In this document: positions 42,614 to 51,156 of the stretch, one piece after another
Position numbering within the stretch: position 1 is the first letter of the stretch
Layout: each line of letters begins with the position of its first letter
From: Bradyrhizobium sp. AUGA SZCCT0283
GTDB taxonomy: Bacteria > Pseudomonadota > Alphaproteobacteria > Rhizobiales > Xanthobacteraceae
Assembly: GCF_018130385.1 (NCBI RefSeq)
Contig: NZ_JAFCLU010000003.1
Coordinates: forward strand, 124,001 to 188,000
DNA length: 64,000 nt
Direction: 5' to 3'
Notes under the pieces: model-generated
What the model was told of the DNA's origin: nothing
The model's database searches: none
Seen by the model: the letters and a program-made list of their open reading frames with translations, nothing else
Position numbers and translations under genes: made by a program

Positions 42614-42805
42614 ATGGCAGACGATTCCGGATTTGCGGGTGAGTATAGCGCAAGCGAATTGGCCCGGCTATTGGTCGATGAGTTCGCCAACTGGTACCGG
42701 AACCTTGTAGAAAAGGGCGCAATTCCGCGCGCGTTTACTGCCGTCACGACGCAGGCAAGCGAGCTGTTGTCGTTTTGGATGGCTGGGGCGGCAGTCGAAC
42801 CCTGA
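42614..42805 (+). CDS. Small hypothetical protein, possibly truncated
   Basis: A 63-residue helical product (MADDSGFAGEYSASELARLL, then VDEFANWYRNLVEKGAIPRA) with GGAGTAGGA just before the ATG. The last residues (WMAGAAVEP) fall in a stretch that looks like a tRNA T-arm on the other strand (GGTTCGACT), so the gene may have been cut by an integration event. No family is recognised. Confidence 0.4.
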   Translation: MADDSGFAGEYSASELARLLVDEFANWYRNLVEKGAIPRAFTAVTTQASELLSFWMAGAAVEP

Positions 42806-43000
42806 CCTCCCAAATTTAACGGCTATTCAAGCCAGCGAAGCCACTGCCTTTGCCCATCCTGAGAATTGGCTCGATTCGAGAGCCACTTTTCCCGCACGAG
42901 GGCTTTCTCATAGTGCCAGACGTTTTCGACGGCCAATAAACCCGCGGAATAACGGCCAATTTCGCTCGGAGAGCTCCCAGGCCGAAATTGACAGACTCCT

Positions 43001-43044
43001 TGGCGGGCGAGAAGAGATTCAAACTGCCGATATGCTCATAAATT
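43001..43044 (-). other. Decayed tRNA-like 3' end (second copy)
   Basis: On the minus strand this stretch resembles the copy at 43324-43367: GAGCATATCGGC, then AGTTTGAATC in the T-loop place and an end in GCC-CCA-like bases. Most differences are C to T or G to A changes, as expected for an old copy. It lies 323 bp from the first copy in the same orientation. No 5' half is present. Confidence 0.45.
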
Positions 43045-43323
43045 GCAGTTTGAGCTGTCCGACCGAACTTTTGCTCACGTTGGCGCCGTGCAATTTTGCA
43101 TCTACAGCAGCCCGAAGAACGGTGCGCTGTTGCAACCATCACCGTCATTGGCGGAGAAAGCCACTGGCAAAGTTGTCTACTGAGAAACGGCCGACACTGA
43201 ACCTGCAAAGCCGCGGGAATTCGCTCTCTCAGTGGGCAACTCGAGCAACTACGGCTGCTAACCCGCGGAAGTCACGCTGGAATTGAGTAGACGAACTTTT
43301 CTCTCGCAATATCAGTGACTTGC

Positions 43324-43367
43324 TGGCGGCGCAGAGGGGATTCGAACCGCCGACATGCTTGTAAAAT
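43324..43367 (-). other. tRNA-like 3' end fragment
   Basis: On the minus strand a T-arm-like segment (GGCGG, TTCGAAT, CCCCT; one mismatch) is followed by seven bases, a discriminator G and CCA, the geometry of a tRNA or tmRNA 3' end. No matching 5' acceptor or complete anticodon arm is found. It is probably an attachment-site remnant. The tRNA species cannot be named. Confidence 0.5.
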
Positions 43368-43565
43368 ATCCGAAATCCGTAGCCGGCCTGTGCTGTCGAG
43401 GAGCAACTATGTTGCTCAGATTTGACTGGCTTTCGTGTTTGATCCGAGCGTTGCTGTCGTGACTTGGAGCGGCCGAGGCCGCTTTGGGGTCTTGCCCTGC
43501 CGGGTTTTTGCCCGGGCGGGGCTGAGGTGGTGCGGCGGATGGCGTCGCACAACCCGGAGGGCCCC

Positions 43566-43922
43566 ATGACCAAATCCAAGCCCAAGTCCAAAACCTCGCG
43601 TCGCTCAGCTGCACGAACGACCAGCAAATCCAAACGTCGCTCGCGATCCGCACGTTCATCACAAAATACCTCGATGCGGCGCGACACCAAGCACGCCCGT
43701 ATTCTTGCGATGTTGCGGACGCCAGCCGGCGCTACGATCGCAGCGATCATGACGGCTACGGAATGGCAGCAGAATTCAGTGCGCGGCTTTCTCGCCGGCG
43801 TTGTTCGCAAGAAACTCGGTTTGAATCTGGTTTCCGAACAATCCGACAAGGGCCGAGTCTACCGAATCAAGGATAGCAAGGCTACGTCCGGAGCTGCGGA
43901 TCGCATGAAGCAGGCAGCCTGA
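43566..43922 (+). CDS. DUF3489 family protein
   Basis: ATG 43566 (MTKSKPKSKTSRRSAARTTS) opens a very basic N-terminal tail of about 45 residues. The C-terminal domain reads RILAMLRTPAGATIAAIMTA, TEWQQNSVRGFLAGVVRKKL and VYRIKDSKA, a winged-helix-like pattern typical of DUF3489. It is the first gene of a module with DUF2924 and a serine recombinase, a set often seen together in alphaproteobacterial mobile elements. It probably binds DNA. Confidence 0.85.
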   Translation: MTKSKPKSKTSRRSAARTTSKSKRRSRSARSSQNTSMRRDTKHARILAMLRTPAGATIAAIMTATEWQQNSVRGFLAGVVRKKLGLNLVSEQSDKGRVYRIKDSKATSGAADRMKQAA

Positions 43923-43926
43923 TGCG

Positions 43927-44439
43927 ATGCGGAAGAAACGTCGCGATGGTCGTATCACGACCGAGACATCTATTGAGGACGAGATCGCCTATTTGCGCGG
44001 TCTCGATCTCAACGGTCTGCGCGCGCGGTGGCAGAGCGTGTTGCAAAGACCGGCGCCCGATCATTTGCCGCGGCATCTGCTGCTTGCGATCATCGCCTAT
44101 CGGATTCAAGCCGATCGCTTTGGCGACCTCGACCATGAGACGAGGCAGTTGCTGGATCGTACCGGTGCGAGCGAATCCGGCACGGCGATGTCGGCGCGGC
44201 TGGTCACTTTCGATCAGAAGCGGAGCCAATTGACACCCGGAACAGTCTTGGTTCGGGAATGGGCCCGGCGCTCGCAGCGGGTAATGGTGATGTCAGATGG
44301 ATTTTCCTGGAACGGCCAGACCTATGACAGCCTTTCCAAGGTTGCCTTTGCGATTACCGGCACTAGGTGGAATGGACCGCGCTTCTTTGGCCTGAGAGAC
44401 AAAGAGGATCGGTTGGCCAGAGGAGAGGCCCGGTCATGA
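43927..44439 (+). CDS. DUF2924 family protein
   Basis: A 170-residue protein with the DUF2924 pattern: EIAYLRGLDLNGLRARWQSV, HLPRHLLLAIIAYRIQADRF, then PGTVLVREWARRSQRVMVMS, DGFSWNGQTYDSLSKVAFAI and TGTRWNGPRFFGL. It starts 4 bp after the DUF3489 stop and its stop overlaps the recombinase start, so the three are one operon. Its role beside the recombinase is unknown. Confidence 0.88.
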   Translation: MRKKRRDGRITTETSIEDEIAYLRGLDLNGLRARWQSVLQRPAPDHLPRHLLLAIIAYRIQADRFGDLDHETRQLLDRTGASESGTAMSARLVTFDQKRSQLTPGTVLVREWARRSQRVMVMSDGFSWNGQTYDSLSKVAFAITGTRWNGPRFFGLRDKEDRLARGEARS

Positions 44440-46055
44440 AAGCTCCTTCAGTCAAACCAGTCCGCTGCGCGATCTATACCCGGGTCTCCACTGAGCACGG
44501 GCTCGACCAGGAGTTCAACTCGCTGGACGCGCAATATGAGGCTGCCTCCGCCTATATAAAAAGTCAGGCCCATGCAGGCTGGGCCCTGATCCGCTCTCGC
44601 TACGATGATGGCGGATACTCCGGCGGATCGACCGACCGGCCCGACCTGCAGCGATTGTTGGACGACCTCCGCGCCAGGAAGATTGATGTCATCGTCGTCT
44701 ACAAGGTCGACCGTCTGACTAGATCACTGGCAGACTTCGCCAAACTGGTCGAACTGTTCGATGCCCACGGCGTGTCATTTGTCTCTGTCACCCAGCATTT
44801 CAATACCACGACCTCCATGGGCCGTCTGACGCTGAACGTGCTGCTGTCCTTCGCCCAATTCGAACGAGAAGTCACCTCCGAACGGATCCGAGACAAGATT
44901 GCTGCCTCAAAGCGGAAGGGTCTTTGGGTCGGCGGTCCCCTGCCCCTCGGCTATGAGATGAAGCACGGCAAGATTGCCGTCGTCGAAGACGAAGCCGAAC
45001 GAGTCCGGCTGATTTATCGGCGATACCTCGAACTCAGCGGAGTCAATGCGCTGGTGCGGGACCTCGAAGACAAAGACATTCGAACAAAGACAAGACTGCG
45101 CGCAACCGGTGCGACCCAGGGCGGCATTCTCTTCCAACGTGGCTCCCTATTCTATCTGTTGCGCAACAGGTTCTATATCGGCGAGGTCAAGTACAAAGGC
45201 GAAATCCTGCCCGGCGAGCAGCCAGCAATTATGGAAAGGAAGCTTTTTGATGCAGTTCAGCAGAAGCTCACGGATCAATGGTCCCACCGAAATCACGCCA
45301 AAACCAAATCCGACCATCGCCTGACGGGCCTCCTGTTCGACGATGCGGGCCATCGCATGATCCCAACCCACGCCACCAAAACTGGAATCCGCTATCGCTA
45401 TTACGTCTCGTTGCCGCACCTCAAGGGAGAGTCCAAGACGGTATCCGTCGGATCGGTCTCCCGCATTCCTGCAACGGACATCGAAGACATCATTCTCAAA
45501 TCGGTGCACGAATATCTTGGAGCCCAGCACGCCGAACCCACTGCCAGCAGCACACTCGCGGACGATCGCAGCCTGATTGCGGAGCAAGTGGTCCGCATTG
45601 ATGTGCATAAGGATCGGTTGATCATTCGATTCAAATCGGCGGGCACTGAGGAAGAAGCTCACTCGACAGATGGTCAAACGCTGTCGATCCCTTGGCAGAA
45701 ACCGCCCTCCAGAAAATCCCGACAGATCCTCATCCCGTTTGGCGTCCTCCGAAATGAAGTTCGGCCGACCCGCATTGAGCGACGCGCGCGTCTTGTCAAC
45801 GCTATTGCGCGAGGCCGCCGATGGCTTGACGAGATCGTTTCAGGCTCAGTTACTAACATTGAGCAGATCGCCACACGGCAAAAATGCAGCGTGCGACAGG
45901 TCAATATGACCGTCTCGCTCGCATTCCTGGCACCGGACCTCGTCAAAGCAGCGGTCGAGGGCCGTTTGCCCCGGGGTATCGGTGTCGAGCGACTCCGCGA
46001 CCAGCCCGCGGAATGGAGCCGACAGTTCGAAGGGCTTGGACTCAATCCACGATAG
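44436..46055 (+). CDS. Large serine recombinase
   Basis: ATG 44436 overlaps the DUF2924 stop. The 539-residue protein has an N-terminal resolvase domain (RCAIYTRVSTEHGLDQEFNS with the catalytic Ser, VVYKVDRLTRSLADFAKLVE, FEREVTSERIRDKIAASKRK), a recombinase domain (GGPLPLGYEMKHGKIAVVED, then YFLRN-type LLRNRFYIGEVKYKGEI) and a C-terminal tail. The zinc ribbon Cys residues of many large serine recombinases are not evident. It lies 240 bp from tRNA-Val. It could move the neighbouring DNA, including the defence locus, but its att sites are not visible. Confidence 0.9.
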   Translation: MKAPSVKPVRCAIYTRVSTEHGLDQEFNSLDAQYEAASAYIKSQAHAGWALIRSRYDDGGYSGGSTDRPDLQRLLDDLRARKIDVIVVYKVDRLTRSLADFAKLVELFDAHGVSFVSVTQHFNTTTSMGRLTLNVLLSFAQFEREVTSERIRDKIAASKRKGLWVGGPLPLGYEMKHGKIAVVEDEAERVRLIYRRYLELSGVNALVRDLEDKDIRTKTRLRATGATQGGILFQRGSLFYLLRNRFYIGEVKYKGEILPGEQPAIMERKLFDAVQQKLTDQWSHRNHAKTKSDHRLTGLLFDDAGHRMIPTHATKTGIRYRYYVSLPHLKGESKTVSVGSVSRIPATDIEDIILKSVHEYLGAQHAEPTASSTLADDRSLIAEQVVRIDVHKDRLIIRFKSAGTEEEAHSTDGQTLSIPWQKPPSRKSRQILIPFGVLRNEVRPTRIERRARLVNAIARGRRWLDEIVSGSVTNIEQIATRQKCSVRQVNMTVSLAFLAPDLVKAAVEGRLPRGIGVERLRDQPAEWSRQFEGLGLNPR

Positions 46056-46297
46056 GTTCGGACGCCGCTCGAGCTCACATCTCAACAGTCAATTCCCGAG
46101 CGCTCGCTAATCAGTTCGTCCTGAAGTTCGGACCGCGGGGAACGGAATTTTTGGATGCAGAGACTGGAGGCCAAGAACCCGCCGGAGAGACCACTGTTCA
46201 CGGCAGAGACCCGAACCCCCCAGAATAGGCAGCAATATCCCCGCAGCAACGGGCTCTTTTCGATAGACGACGGCTCCTACCGTTCGGGAAGACTGGG

Positions 46298-46372
46298 TGG
46301 TGGGCGCGACAGGGATCGAACCTGTGACCCCTACCATGTCAAGGTAGTGCTCTCCCGCTGAGCTACGCGCCC
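46298..46372 (-). tRNA. tRNA-Val(GAC)
   Basis: The minus strand folds as a full cloverleaf: acceptor GGGCGCG/CGCGCCC, D-arm AGCTC..GAGC, anticodon stem CTACC/GGTAG with loop TTGACAT, T-arm CACAGGTTCGATCCCTGTC?-type stem and encoded CCA (46298-46300). Anticodon GAC decodes valine. It marks the border between the accessory region at the left and core genes at the right. Confidence 0.95.
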
Positions 46373-46505
46373 TAGAATGGGATGACCGATCATCCCGCTC
46401 CAGCTTTAGTCGTATTGGTGGGGTCCGTATATCGGCTCCAAAGCGCCCCCGCAAGGATGCTTGGACGTAATTTCCGGAGTGATTTCGAACGAAATCGAGG
46501 CCGAA

Positions 46506-46865
46506 TCAGGCCGCCAGCATCTTGTTCACTTCGCTGACCAGTTCGCGCAGGTGAACCGGCTTGGCCAGCACCTTGGCGTTCTTGGGCGCTTCCGAATCGG
46601 AATTCAGCGCGACCGCAGCAAAGCCGGTGATGAACATGATCTTGATGTCGGGGTCGAGTTCCGAGGCGCGGCGCGCCAGCTCGATGCCGTCCATTTCGGG
46701 CATTACGATATCGGTGAGCAGCATCTCGAACGGCTCCTCGCGCAGCCGTTGATAGGCCGACATGCCGTTGTCGTGGGACGAGACCTGAAACCCCGCGTTT
46801 TCCAGCGCCTTAACCAGGAAGCGGCGCATGTCGTTGTCGTCTTCGGCGAGGAGGATCTTGTGCAT
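46506..46865 (-). CDS. cpdR: CpdR-type single-domain response regulator
   Basis: A 119-residue receiver domain: acidic pair in KILLAEDDNDMRRFLVKALE, phospho-acceptor Asp52 in LLTDIVMPEMDG, Thr in KIMFITGFAAVAL and Lys in KVLAKPVHLRELVSEVNKML. The ITGFAAVALN-D/SEAP segment is characteristic of CpdR, the adaptor that directs ClpXP proteolysis in the alphaproteobacterial cell cycle under control of the CckA-ChpT relay. It has no output domain. It is transcribed alone on the minus strand. Confidence 0.88.
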   Translation of the reverse strand: MHKILLAEDDNDMRRFLVKALENAGFQVSSHDNGMSAYQRLREEPFEMLLTDIVMPEMDGIELARRASELDPDIKIMFITGFAAVALNSDSEAPKNAKVLAKPVHLRELVSEVNKMLAA

Positions 46866-47189
46866 GGCGGTCAGTCATCGAACCTGGCTTGGAGGATCAT
46901 TGCGCCCACTAAGCCCGACAGAGGGTAAATTTCGGGTGAAAGGTAATTGCTTCTTGGCGGCGGCGGGCGTCGCTATTTCTGTAGCGAAACGTAACAAGAT
47001 CGATCAAGGCGGCGCTTTTCAGGCGTTTGCGATACCTTCCAGGAGAACGGCGGCTTTTTTCGCTTGGCAGAATGATTACGATTACGGACAATACATCCTT
47101 ACAAAAGCCCTGCCCTTCGCCGGCAGAATCGGTCGCATGATCGATCGCTGCAGAAGGGAATGCGGACATTCAAGGGACGGCGCCCCACG
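46866..47189. other. Intergenic region between divergent cpdR and amidohydrolase genes
   Basis: About 320 bp that must hold both promoters. I see no gene, repeat or RNA in it. An in-frame ATG at 47160 (GAAGGGAATG) could extend the amidohydrolase by ten residues, which would shorten this region. Confidence 0.5.
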
Positions 47190-48077
47190 ATGACCCAGTT
47201 TGACGGCGAGCTGTCGCCCCCGTTTCAGATCGTGGAGCCGGCGCATTGGCGGGCGCCGATCATCTTCAACTCGCCCCATTCCGGCTCGGTCTATCCGCTC
47301 GAATTTCTCAACGCCTCCCGGATCGACGTCGCCGCGCTGCGCCGCTCCGAAGATTCGTTCATGGACGAGTTGATCGGAGACCTGAGCGAACAGGGCTTTC
47401 CGACCGTCCGGGTCAATTTCCCCCGCTCCTATGTCGACGTGAACCGCGAGCCCTATGAGCTCGATCCGCGGATGTTCACCGGCCGCCTGCCGAGCTTCGC
47501 GAATACCCGCTCGATGCGGGTGGCCGGGGGCCTCGGCACCATCCCGCGCGTGGTCGGGGACGGGCAGGAAATCTATCGGGAGCGGCTTTCCGTCGACGAC
47601 GCGCTGGGACGCATCGAGGCGCTCTACAAGCCGTATCACCGGGCGCTGCGGCGGCTGATCAACAAGGCCCATCAGGCGTTCGGAACCGTGATCCTGGTGG
47701 ATTGCCATTCGATGCCGTCGGTCGGGGTGTCGCGCGACGAGCCGCGGCGGCCCGATATCGTGATCGGCGACCGCTACGGCACCAGTTGCGCCAGCCTGCT
47801 TCCCGATGTCGTCGAGGAAATCATGAGCAAGCTCGGCTATTCGATCGGCCGCAACAAGCCCTATGCCGGCGGCTTCATCACCGAGCATTACGGCAACCCG
47901 GCCAGCGGATTGCACACCGTGCAGCTCGAGCTCAACCGCGCGATCTATATGGACGAGCGGCGGCGCGAGCGCAGCCCGCGCTTTGCGCAAGTGGCCGCCG
48001 ATTTCGCCGCGCTCGCCGACGCGCTGGCCCAAGTGCCGCTCGCGGACCTCGGGCCGTTCCAGGCGGCGGCGGAGTAA
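47190..48077 (+). CDS. N-formylglutamate amidohydrolase
   Basis: A 295-residue member of the FGase family (PF05013): APIIFNSPHSGSVYPLEFLN, then VRVNFPRSYVDVNREPYELD, TVILVDCHSMPSVGVSRDEP and GGFITEHYGNPASGLHTVQL, with His, Asp and Glu placed as metal and substrate ligands. It would hydrolyse N-formyl-L-glutamate, or a related formyl or acyl amino acid, in histidine degradation or salvage. Other hut genes are not nearby, so the exact substrate is uncertain. ATG 47190 is chosen over 47160 by family N-termini; the choice is not firm. Confidence 0.85.
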   Translation: MTQFDGELSPPFQIVEPAHWRAPIIFNSPHSGSVYPLEFLNASRIDVAALRRSEDSFMDELIGDLSEQGFPTVRVNFPRSYVDVNREPYELDPRMFTGRLPSFANTRSMRVAGGLGTIPRVVGDGQEIYRERLSVDDALGRIEALYKPYHRALRRLINKAHQAFGTVILVDCHSMPSVGVSRDEPRRPDIVIGDRYGTSCASLLPDVVEEIMSKLGYSIGRNKPYAGGFITEHYGNPASGLHTVQLELNRAIYMDERRRERSPRFAQVAADFAALADALAQVPLADLGPFQAAAE

Positions 48078-48089
48078 GATTCTATCCCC

Positions 48090-48148
48090 GTCATTCCCTG
48101 ATGTGCGATTGCACATCAAAGCTCGCGCTTCGCGCGCCCCGGAATGAC
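48090..48148. repeat. Short palindromic repeat (GTCATTCC...GGAATGAC)
   Basis: The ends are inverted (GTCATTCC at 48090-48097 and GGAATGAC at 48141-48148) and the inside has a hairpin GATGTGCGATTGCACATC and a GCGCG-rich stem. Repeats of this kind are abundant between Bradyrhizobium genes. It follows directly after the amidohydrolase stop and may act in mRNA stability or termination. Confidence 0.7.
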
Positions 48149-48159
48149 AAAACGCCCAA

Positions 48160-48245
48160 GAAAAAAGGGCCGCTTGAATGAACAAGCGGCCCAAGTCTAG
48201 GGAGGAAACGCCCAAGGAGGGCAGCGATAGCGCGAGGCGCTACCG
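48160..48245 (-). ncRNA. Candidate small RNA with anti-Shine-Dalgarno loops (suhB/alpha-r14-like)
   Basis: Read on the minus strand, the region has three stems in order: TAGCGC-CTC-GCGCTA, GCCC-TCCTT-GGGC (loop complementary to the ribosome-binding consensus) and, after a single-stranded TTTCCTCCCTAG, a strong GC hairpin with a run of T. CCUCC-type loops ahead of a Rho-independent terminator are the hallmark of alphaproteobacterial small RNAs of the suhB/alpha-r14 kind. It lies beside an inositol-monophosphatase family gene, as does the namesake. No open frame explains the conservation-like structure. The 5' end is not defined. Confidence 0.6.
48161..48192 (-). terminator. Rho-independent terminator of the candidate small RNA
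   Basis: On the minus strand an 11-bp stem (GGGCCGCTTG and its complement, short loop) is followed by six T. It could end the small RNA; the plus strand lacks a T-run at the right place. Confidence 0.75.
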
Positions 48246-48612
48246 CACCGCAACAATATGCGGCCGCGCTGCACAAAAGGCAAGGGTTTTTGGGTTGGTT
48301 CCGGTCCAAAGTGGAACAGGCTGGCGGATCGGCCACAGGTCCGGTGCGTGGATTTTATATAAGTAAAATCAATGGCTTGATTGGATTTCCGGCCAAGCCC
48401 CGGCCCCACTGCAGTGCTGGTATGCCAAAACTCGCAACTTCGTGATGGCAGGGCTAACCGAAAATCCACGCTTAAACGAAGCCTTTCCGAAAGCCGATTC
48501 GAAAGTCGGTTCGCAATACGAATGGGAATAACGCGCCGTTGGCGGTGCGCGACGGTGCGGATTGAGTTAGGCAAGAGGCAGTATTCTTCCTCAATTCCGG
48601 TAAGGGACAGCC

Positions 48613-49392
48613 GTGACGGTCATCGATTTCACAGCCTTCATCGGCCGCCTTGCGACCGCGTCCGGCGAAACCATCCTGCCGTTCTTCCGAACCTCGCTCT
48701 CCATCGACAACAAGAGCGCGAGCGATTTCGATCCGGTCACCGAGGCCGACCGCGCCGCCGAAGCGGTGATGCGCCGCCTGATCAAGGCCAACTTCCCCCA
48801 GCACGGCATCGTCGGCGAGGAATTCGGCAACGAGCGCGAGGACGCCGAATATGTCTGGATGCTCGATCCCATCGACGGCACCAAATCCTTCATCGCGGGA
48901 TTTCCGATCTGGGGCACGCTGATCGCGCTGTTGCACAAGGGCACGCCGGTGTTCGGCATGATGCACCAGCCCTATATCGGCGAGCGCTTTTCCGGCGATT
49001 CTGGCTCGGCGCATTATTCCGGGCCGTCCGGCGAGCGGCGGCTCACCGTGCGCCGCTGCGCGACGCTGAAGGAAGCGACCTCTTTCACCACCAGTCCGCT
49101 GCTGATGAACGCCGCCGACCGCGAGATCTTCGGCCGGGTCGAGAATGCAGTGAAGCTGTCGCGCTATGGCGGCGACTGCTATTCCTACTGCATGCTGGCG
49201 GCCGGCCATCTCGATCTCGTGGTCGAGACCGAACTCAAGCCCTATGACATCGCGGCATTGATCCCGATCGTCACCGGCGCCGGCGGCGTCGTCACCAACT
49301 GGGAAGGCCAGCCCGCCCAGAGCGGCGGCCGCATCATCGCCGCCGGCGACGCCCGCGTGCACGAGGCGGCGCTGAAGTTGCTCACCAGCTAG
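48613..49392 (+). CDS. hisN: Inositol monophosphatase family phosphatase, HisN-like
   Basis: A 259-residue Mg-dependent phosphatase: Glu in HGIVGEEFGNEREDAEYVWM, then LDPIDGTKSFIAGFPIWGTL with the metal-binding DPIDGT motif, and YGGDCYSYCMLAAGHLDLVV with VETELKPYDIAALIPIVTGA, GGVVTNWEG near the end. Members of this subgroup in Rhizobiales are histidinol-phosphatases; SuhB-type inositol phosphatase activity is the alternative. Starting at ATG 48613 (in the ORF, 48613 is a GTG, MTVIDFTAFIG) with GGGACAG upstream. Confidence 0.8.
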   Translation: MTVIDFTAFIGRLATASGETILPFFRTSLSIDNKSASDFDPVTEADRAAEAVMRRLIKANFPQHGIVGEEFGNEREDAEYVWMLDPIDGTKSFIAGFPIWGTLIALLHKGTPVFGMMHQPYIGERFSGDSGSAHYSGPSGERRLTVRRCATLKEATSFTTSPLLMNAADREIFGRVENAVKLSRYGGDCYSYCMLAAGHLDLVVETELKPYDIAALIPIVTGAGGVVTNWEGQPAQSGGRIIAAGDARVHEAALKLLTS

Positions 49393-49414
49393 GGGCTCAG
49401 CCACACAGGATCCG

Positions 49415-49942
49415 ATGGATGCATTGATCATCGTCGATATGCAGGTCGGGCTCCTCAACGGAAAGCCGAAACACGATCTGCGCGGCGTCATCGAACGAAT
49501 CAACCGGCTCGCCGCGAAGGTGCGCGAACGGTCCGGCGTGGTGATTTTCGTGCAGCATTGCAGCGGCTCGGAAGACGATTTCGTGCCGGGCACGCCGGGC
49601 TGGGCGTTTCTGCCAGAGCTCAATCGCGCGGCTGCCGACATCGTCATTCGCAAGACCCTGAACGATCCCTTCGTCGGCACCGACCTCGCGGCACGCCTGA
49701 AAGAAATTGCGCCGGAGCGCGTCTTCATCACGGGATGGGCAACCGATCTTTGCGTCGACGCCACCGTCCGATCGGCCGTTTCAAACCACTACAACGTCGT
49801 GGCGGTGACCGACGGCCATACCGTGAACGACCGGCCCCACCTCGACGCCGCGAGCGTCATTCGTCACCACAACTGGATCTGGAGCCATTTGATCACGCAG
49901 CGATCGGTCCGGCTCGCATGTACGGACGAACTCCTGATTTGA
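49415..49942 (+). CDS. Cysteine hydrolase of the isochorismatase family
   Basis: A 175-residue protein with the family triad context: Asp in ALIIVDMQVGLLNG, a Lys in VIRKTLNDPFVGTDLAARL and Cys in VFITGWATDLCVDATVRSAV. It probably hydrolyses an amide or imide (nicotinamidase or biuret-like substrates); the substrate is not defined. It is 22 bp after hisN on the same strand, so they may be co-transcribed. Confidence 0.82.
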   Translation: MDALIIVDMQVGLLNGKPKHDLRGVIERINRLAAKVRERSGVVIFVQHCSGSEDDFVPGTPGWAFLPELNRAAADIVIRKTLNDPFVGTDLAARLKEIAPERVFITGWATDLCVDATVRSAVSNHYNVVAVTDGHTVNDRPHLDAASVIRHHNWIWSHLITQRSVRLACTDELLI

Positions 49943-50047
49943 CGAGGCTTGGCTGGCGCCGCAACCAACCGGGATCTTGCATCGAACGGTTCATCGCGTA
50001 CGATGCCCCTCGAACACGCACCATAGATGCGGGATCGGGGGGCATTC

Positions 50048-51016
50048 ATGGGATTTCTGGGCAGGCTGCTTGCCGGACTGACGCTGCTGCTTTTGCCGGC
50101 CCTGGCCTCGGCGCAGGATTTTCCTGCAAAGCCCATCAAGTTGATCGTGCCGTTCCCACCCGGCGGCCCCAACGACATCATCGCGCGCCTGGTCGGCCAG
50201 CGCATGTCCGAGCTCACGAAGCAGCCGGTGCTGATCGACAACCGCGGCGGCCAGGCCGGCGTGCTCGGCACCGATGCCGTCGCCAAGGCAGCCCCCGACG
50301 GCTACACGATCGGGATCGTGAGCGCGAGCGCACTGGTCATCAACCCGACGATGGAAAAGGTGCCCTACGACGTGACGAAGGACTTTGCGCCCGTCACGCT
50401 GGTGACCACGGTGCCGGAAATGCTGGTCGTCGCCAGCAACGTGCCCGTCGGCGACATGAAGGAGTTGGTCGCGCTCGCCAAGGCCCAGCCGGGGAAACTC
50501 AATTTCGCATCCGCCGGCGTCGGCGGCCTGCCGCATCTTGCCGGTGAACTGCTCAAGCTGACGGCCAGGATCGACATTGTGCACGTACCCTACCGCGGCG
50601 CTGCCCCCGCCATCAACGACTTGCTCGGCCAGCAAGTGCAGATGGCGTTCCTCGATTTGCCGGTGCTGCTGCCGCATATCAAGGCCGGCACCCTGCGCCC
50701 GATTGCGCTTGGCGCTCCGAAACGCGCGCCCACCTCACCTGACGTGCCGACTACCGCGGAGGTCGGCATGCCCGACCTCCTGATCGAAAACTGGTACGGC
50801 ATGATCGCGCCGGGCGGGACACCCGAGCCGATCGTCACCACCCTGAACCGCCTCGCCAACGAGGCGATGAACGATCCGCAGGTGAAGCAGAAGCTCGCCG
50901 ATCAGGGCCTGACGGTTGCCGGCAACACGCCGGCGCATTTTCGCGACTACATCGGAACCGAGACCCAGAAGTGGGCGCGCGTCATCAAGGCCGCTGGCCT
51001 TGCCACAGGCAAATGA
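50048..51016 (+). CDS. Bug-family (tripartite tricarboxylate transporter-type) substrate-binding protein
   Basis: ATG 50048 follows GGGGGG and opens a signal peptide (LLAGLTLLLLPALASAQDFP). The mature part has the TctC/Bug signature PIKLIVPFPPGGPNDIIARL, then QPVLIDNRGGQAGVLGTDAV, APDGYTIGIVSASA, and FASAGVGGLPHLAGELLKLT with HVPYRGAAPAINDLLGQQVQ. It binds a carboxylate or similar solute in the periplasm. No TctA/TctB membrane partners are adjacent, which is common for Bug proteins. The earlier in-frame start at 50027 would add seven residues before the signal peptide. Confidence 0.88.
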   Translation: MGFLGRLLAGLTLLLLPALASAQDFPAKPIKLIVPFPPGGPNDIIARLVGQRMSELTKQPVLIDNRGGQAGVLGTDAVAKAAPDGYTIGIVSASALVINPTMEKVPYDVTKDFAPVTLVTTVPEMLVVASNVPVGDMKELVALAKAQPGKLNFASAGVGGLPHLAGELLKLTARIDIVHVPYRGAAPAINDLLGQQVQMAFLDLPVLLPHIKAGTLRPIALGAPKRAPTSPDVPTTAEVGMPDLLIENWYGMIAPGGTPEPIVTTLNRLANEAMNDPQVKQKLADQGLTVAGNTPAHFRDYIGTETQKWARVIKAAGLATGK

Positions 51017-51156
51017 CGTCCGGCTTCGCCCTGTCAAAAATCAAGCAGGCGTCCACGCAATTCCACGAACGGAATCATGATGTGGGTTCGGAACGCTTCG
51101 CGTTCCCTTAGCGCGCGGTACCAGCGCTAGCACGCCCGGCAGCGGCGGCCACGTGT

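Noticed and set aside
47082..48215. Minus-strand frame of 377 codons
   Set aside because: Antisense to the N-formylglutamate amidohydrolase gene; composition is typical of a shadow frame.
48472..49764. Minus-strand frame of 430 codons
   Set aside because: Antisense to the HisN-like phosphatase and the isochorismatase-family gene, both well supported on the plus strand.
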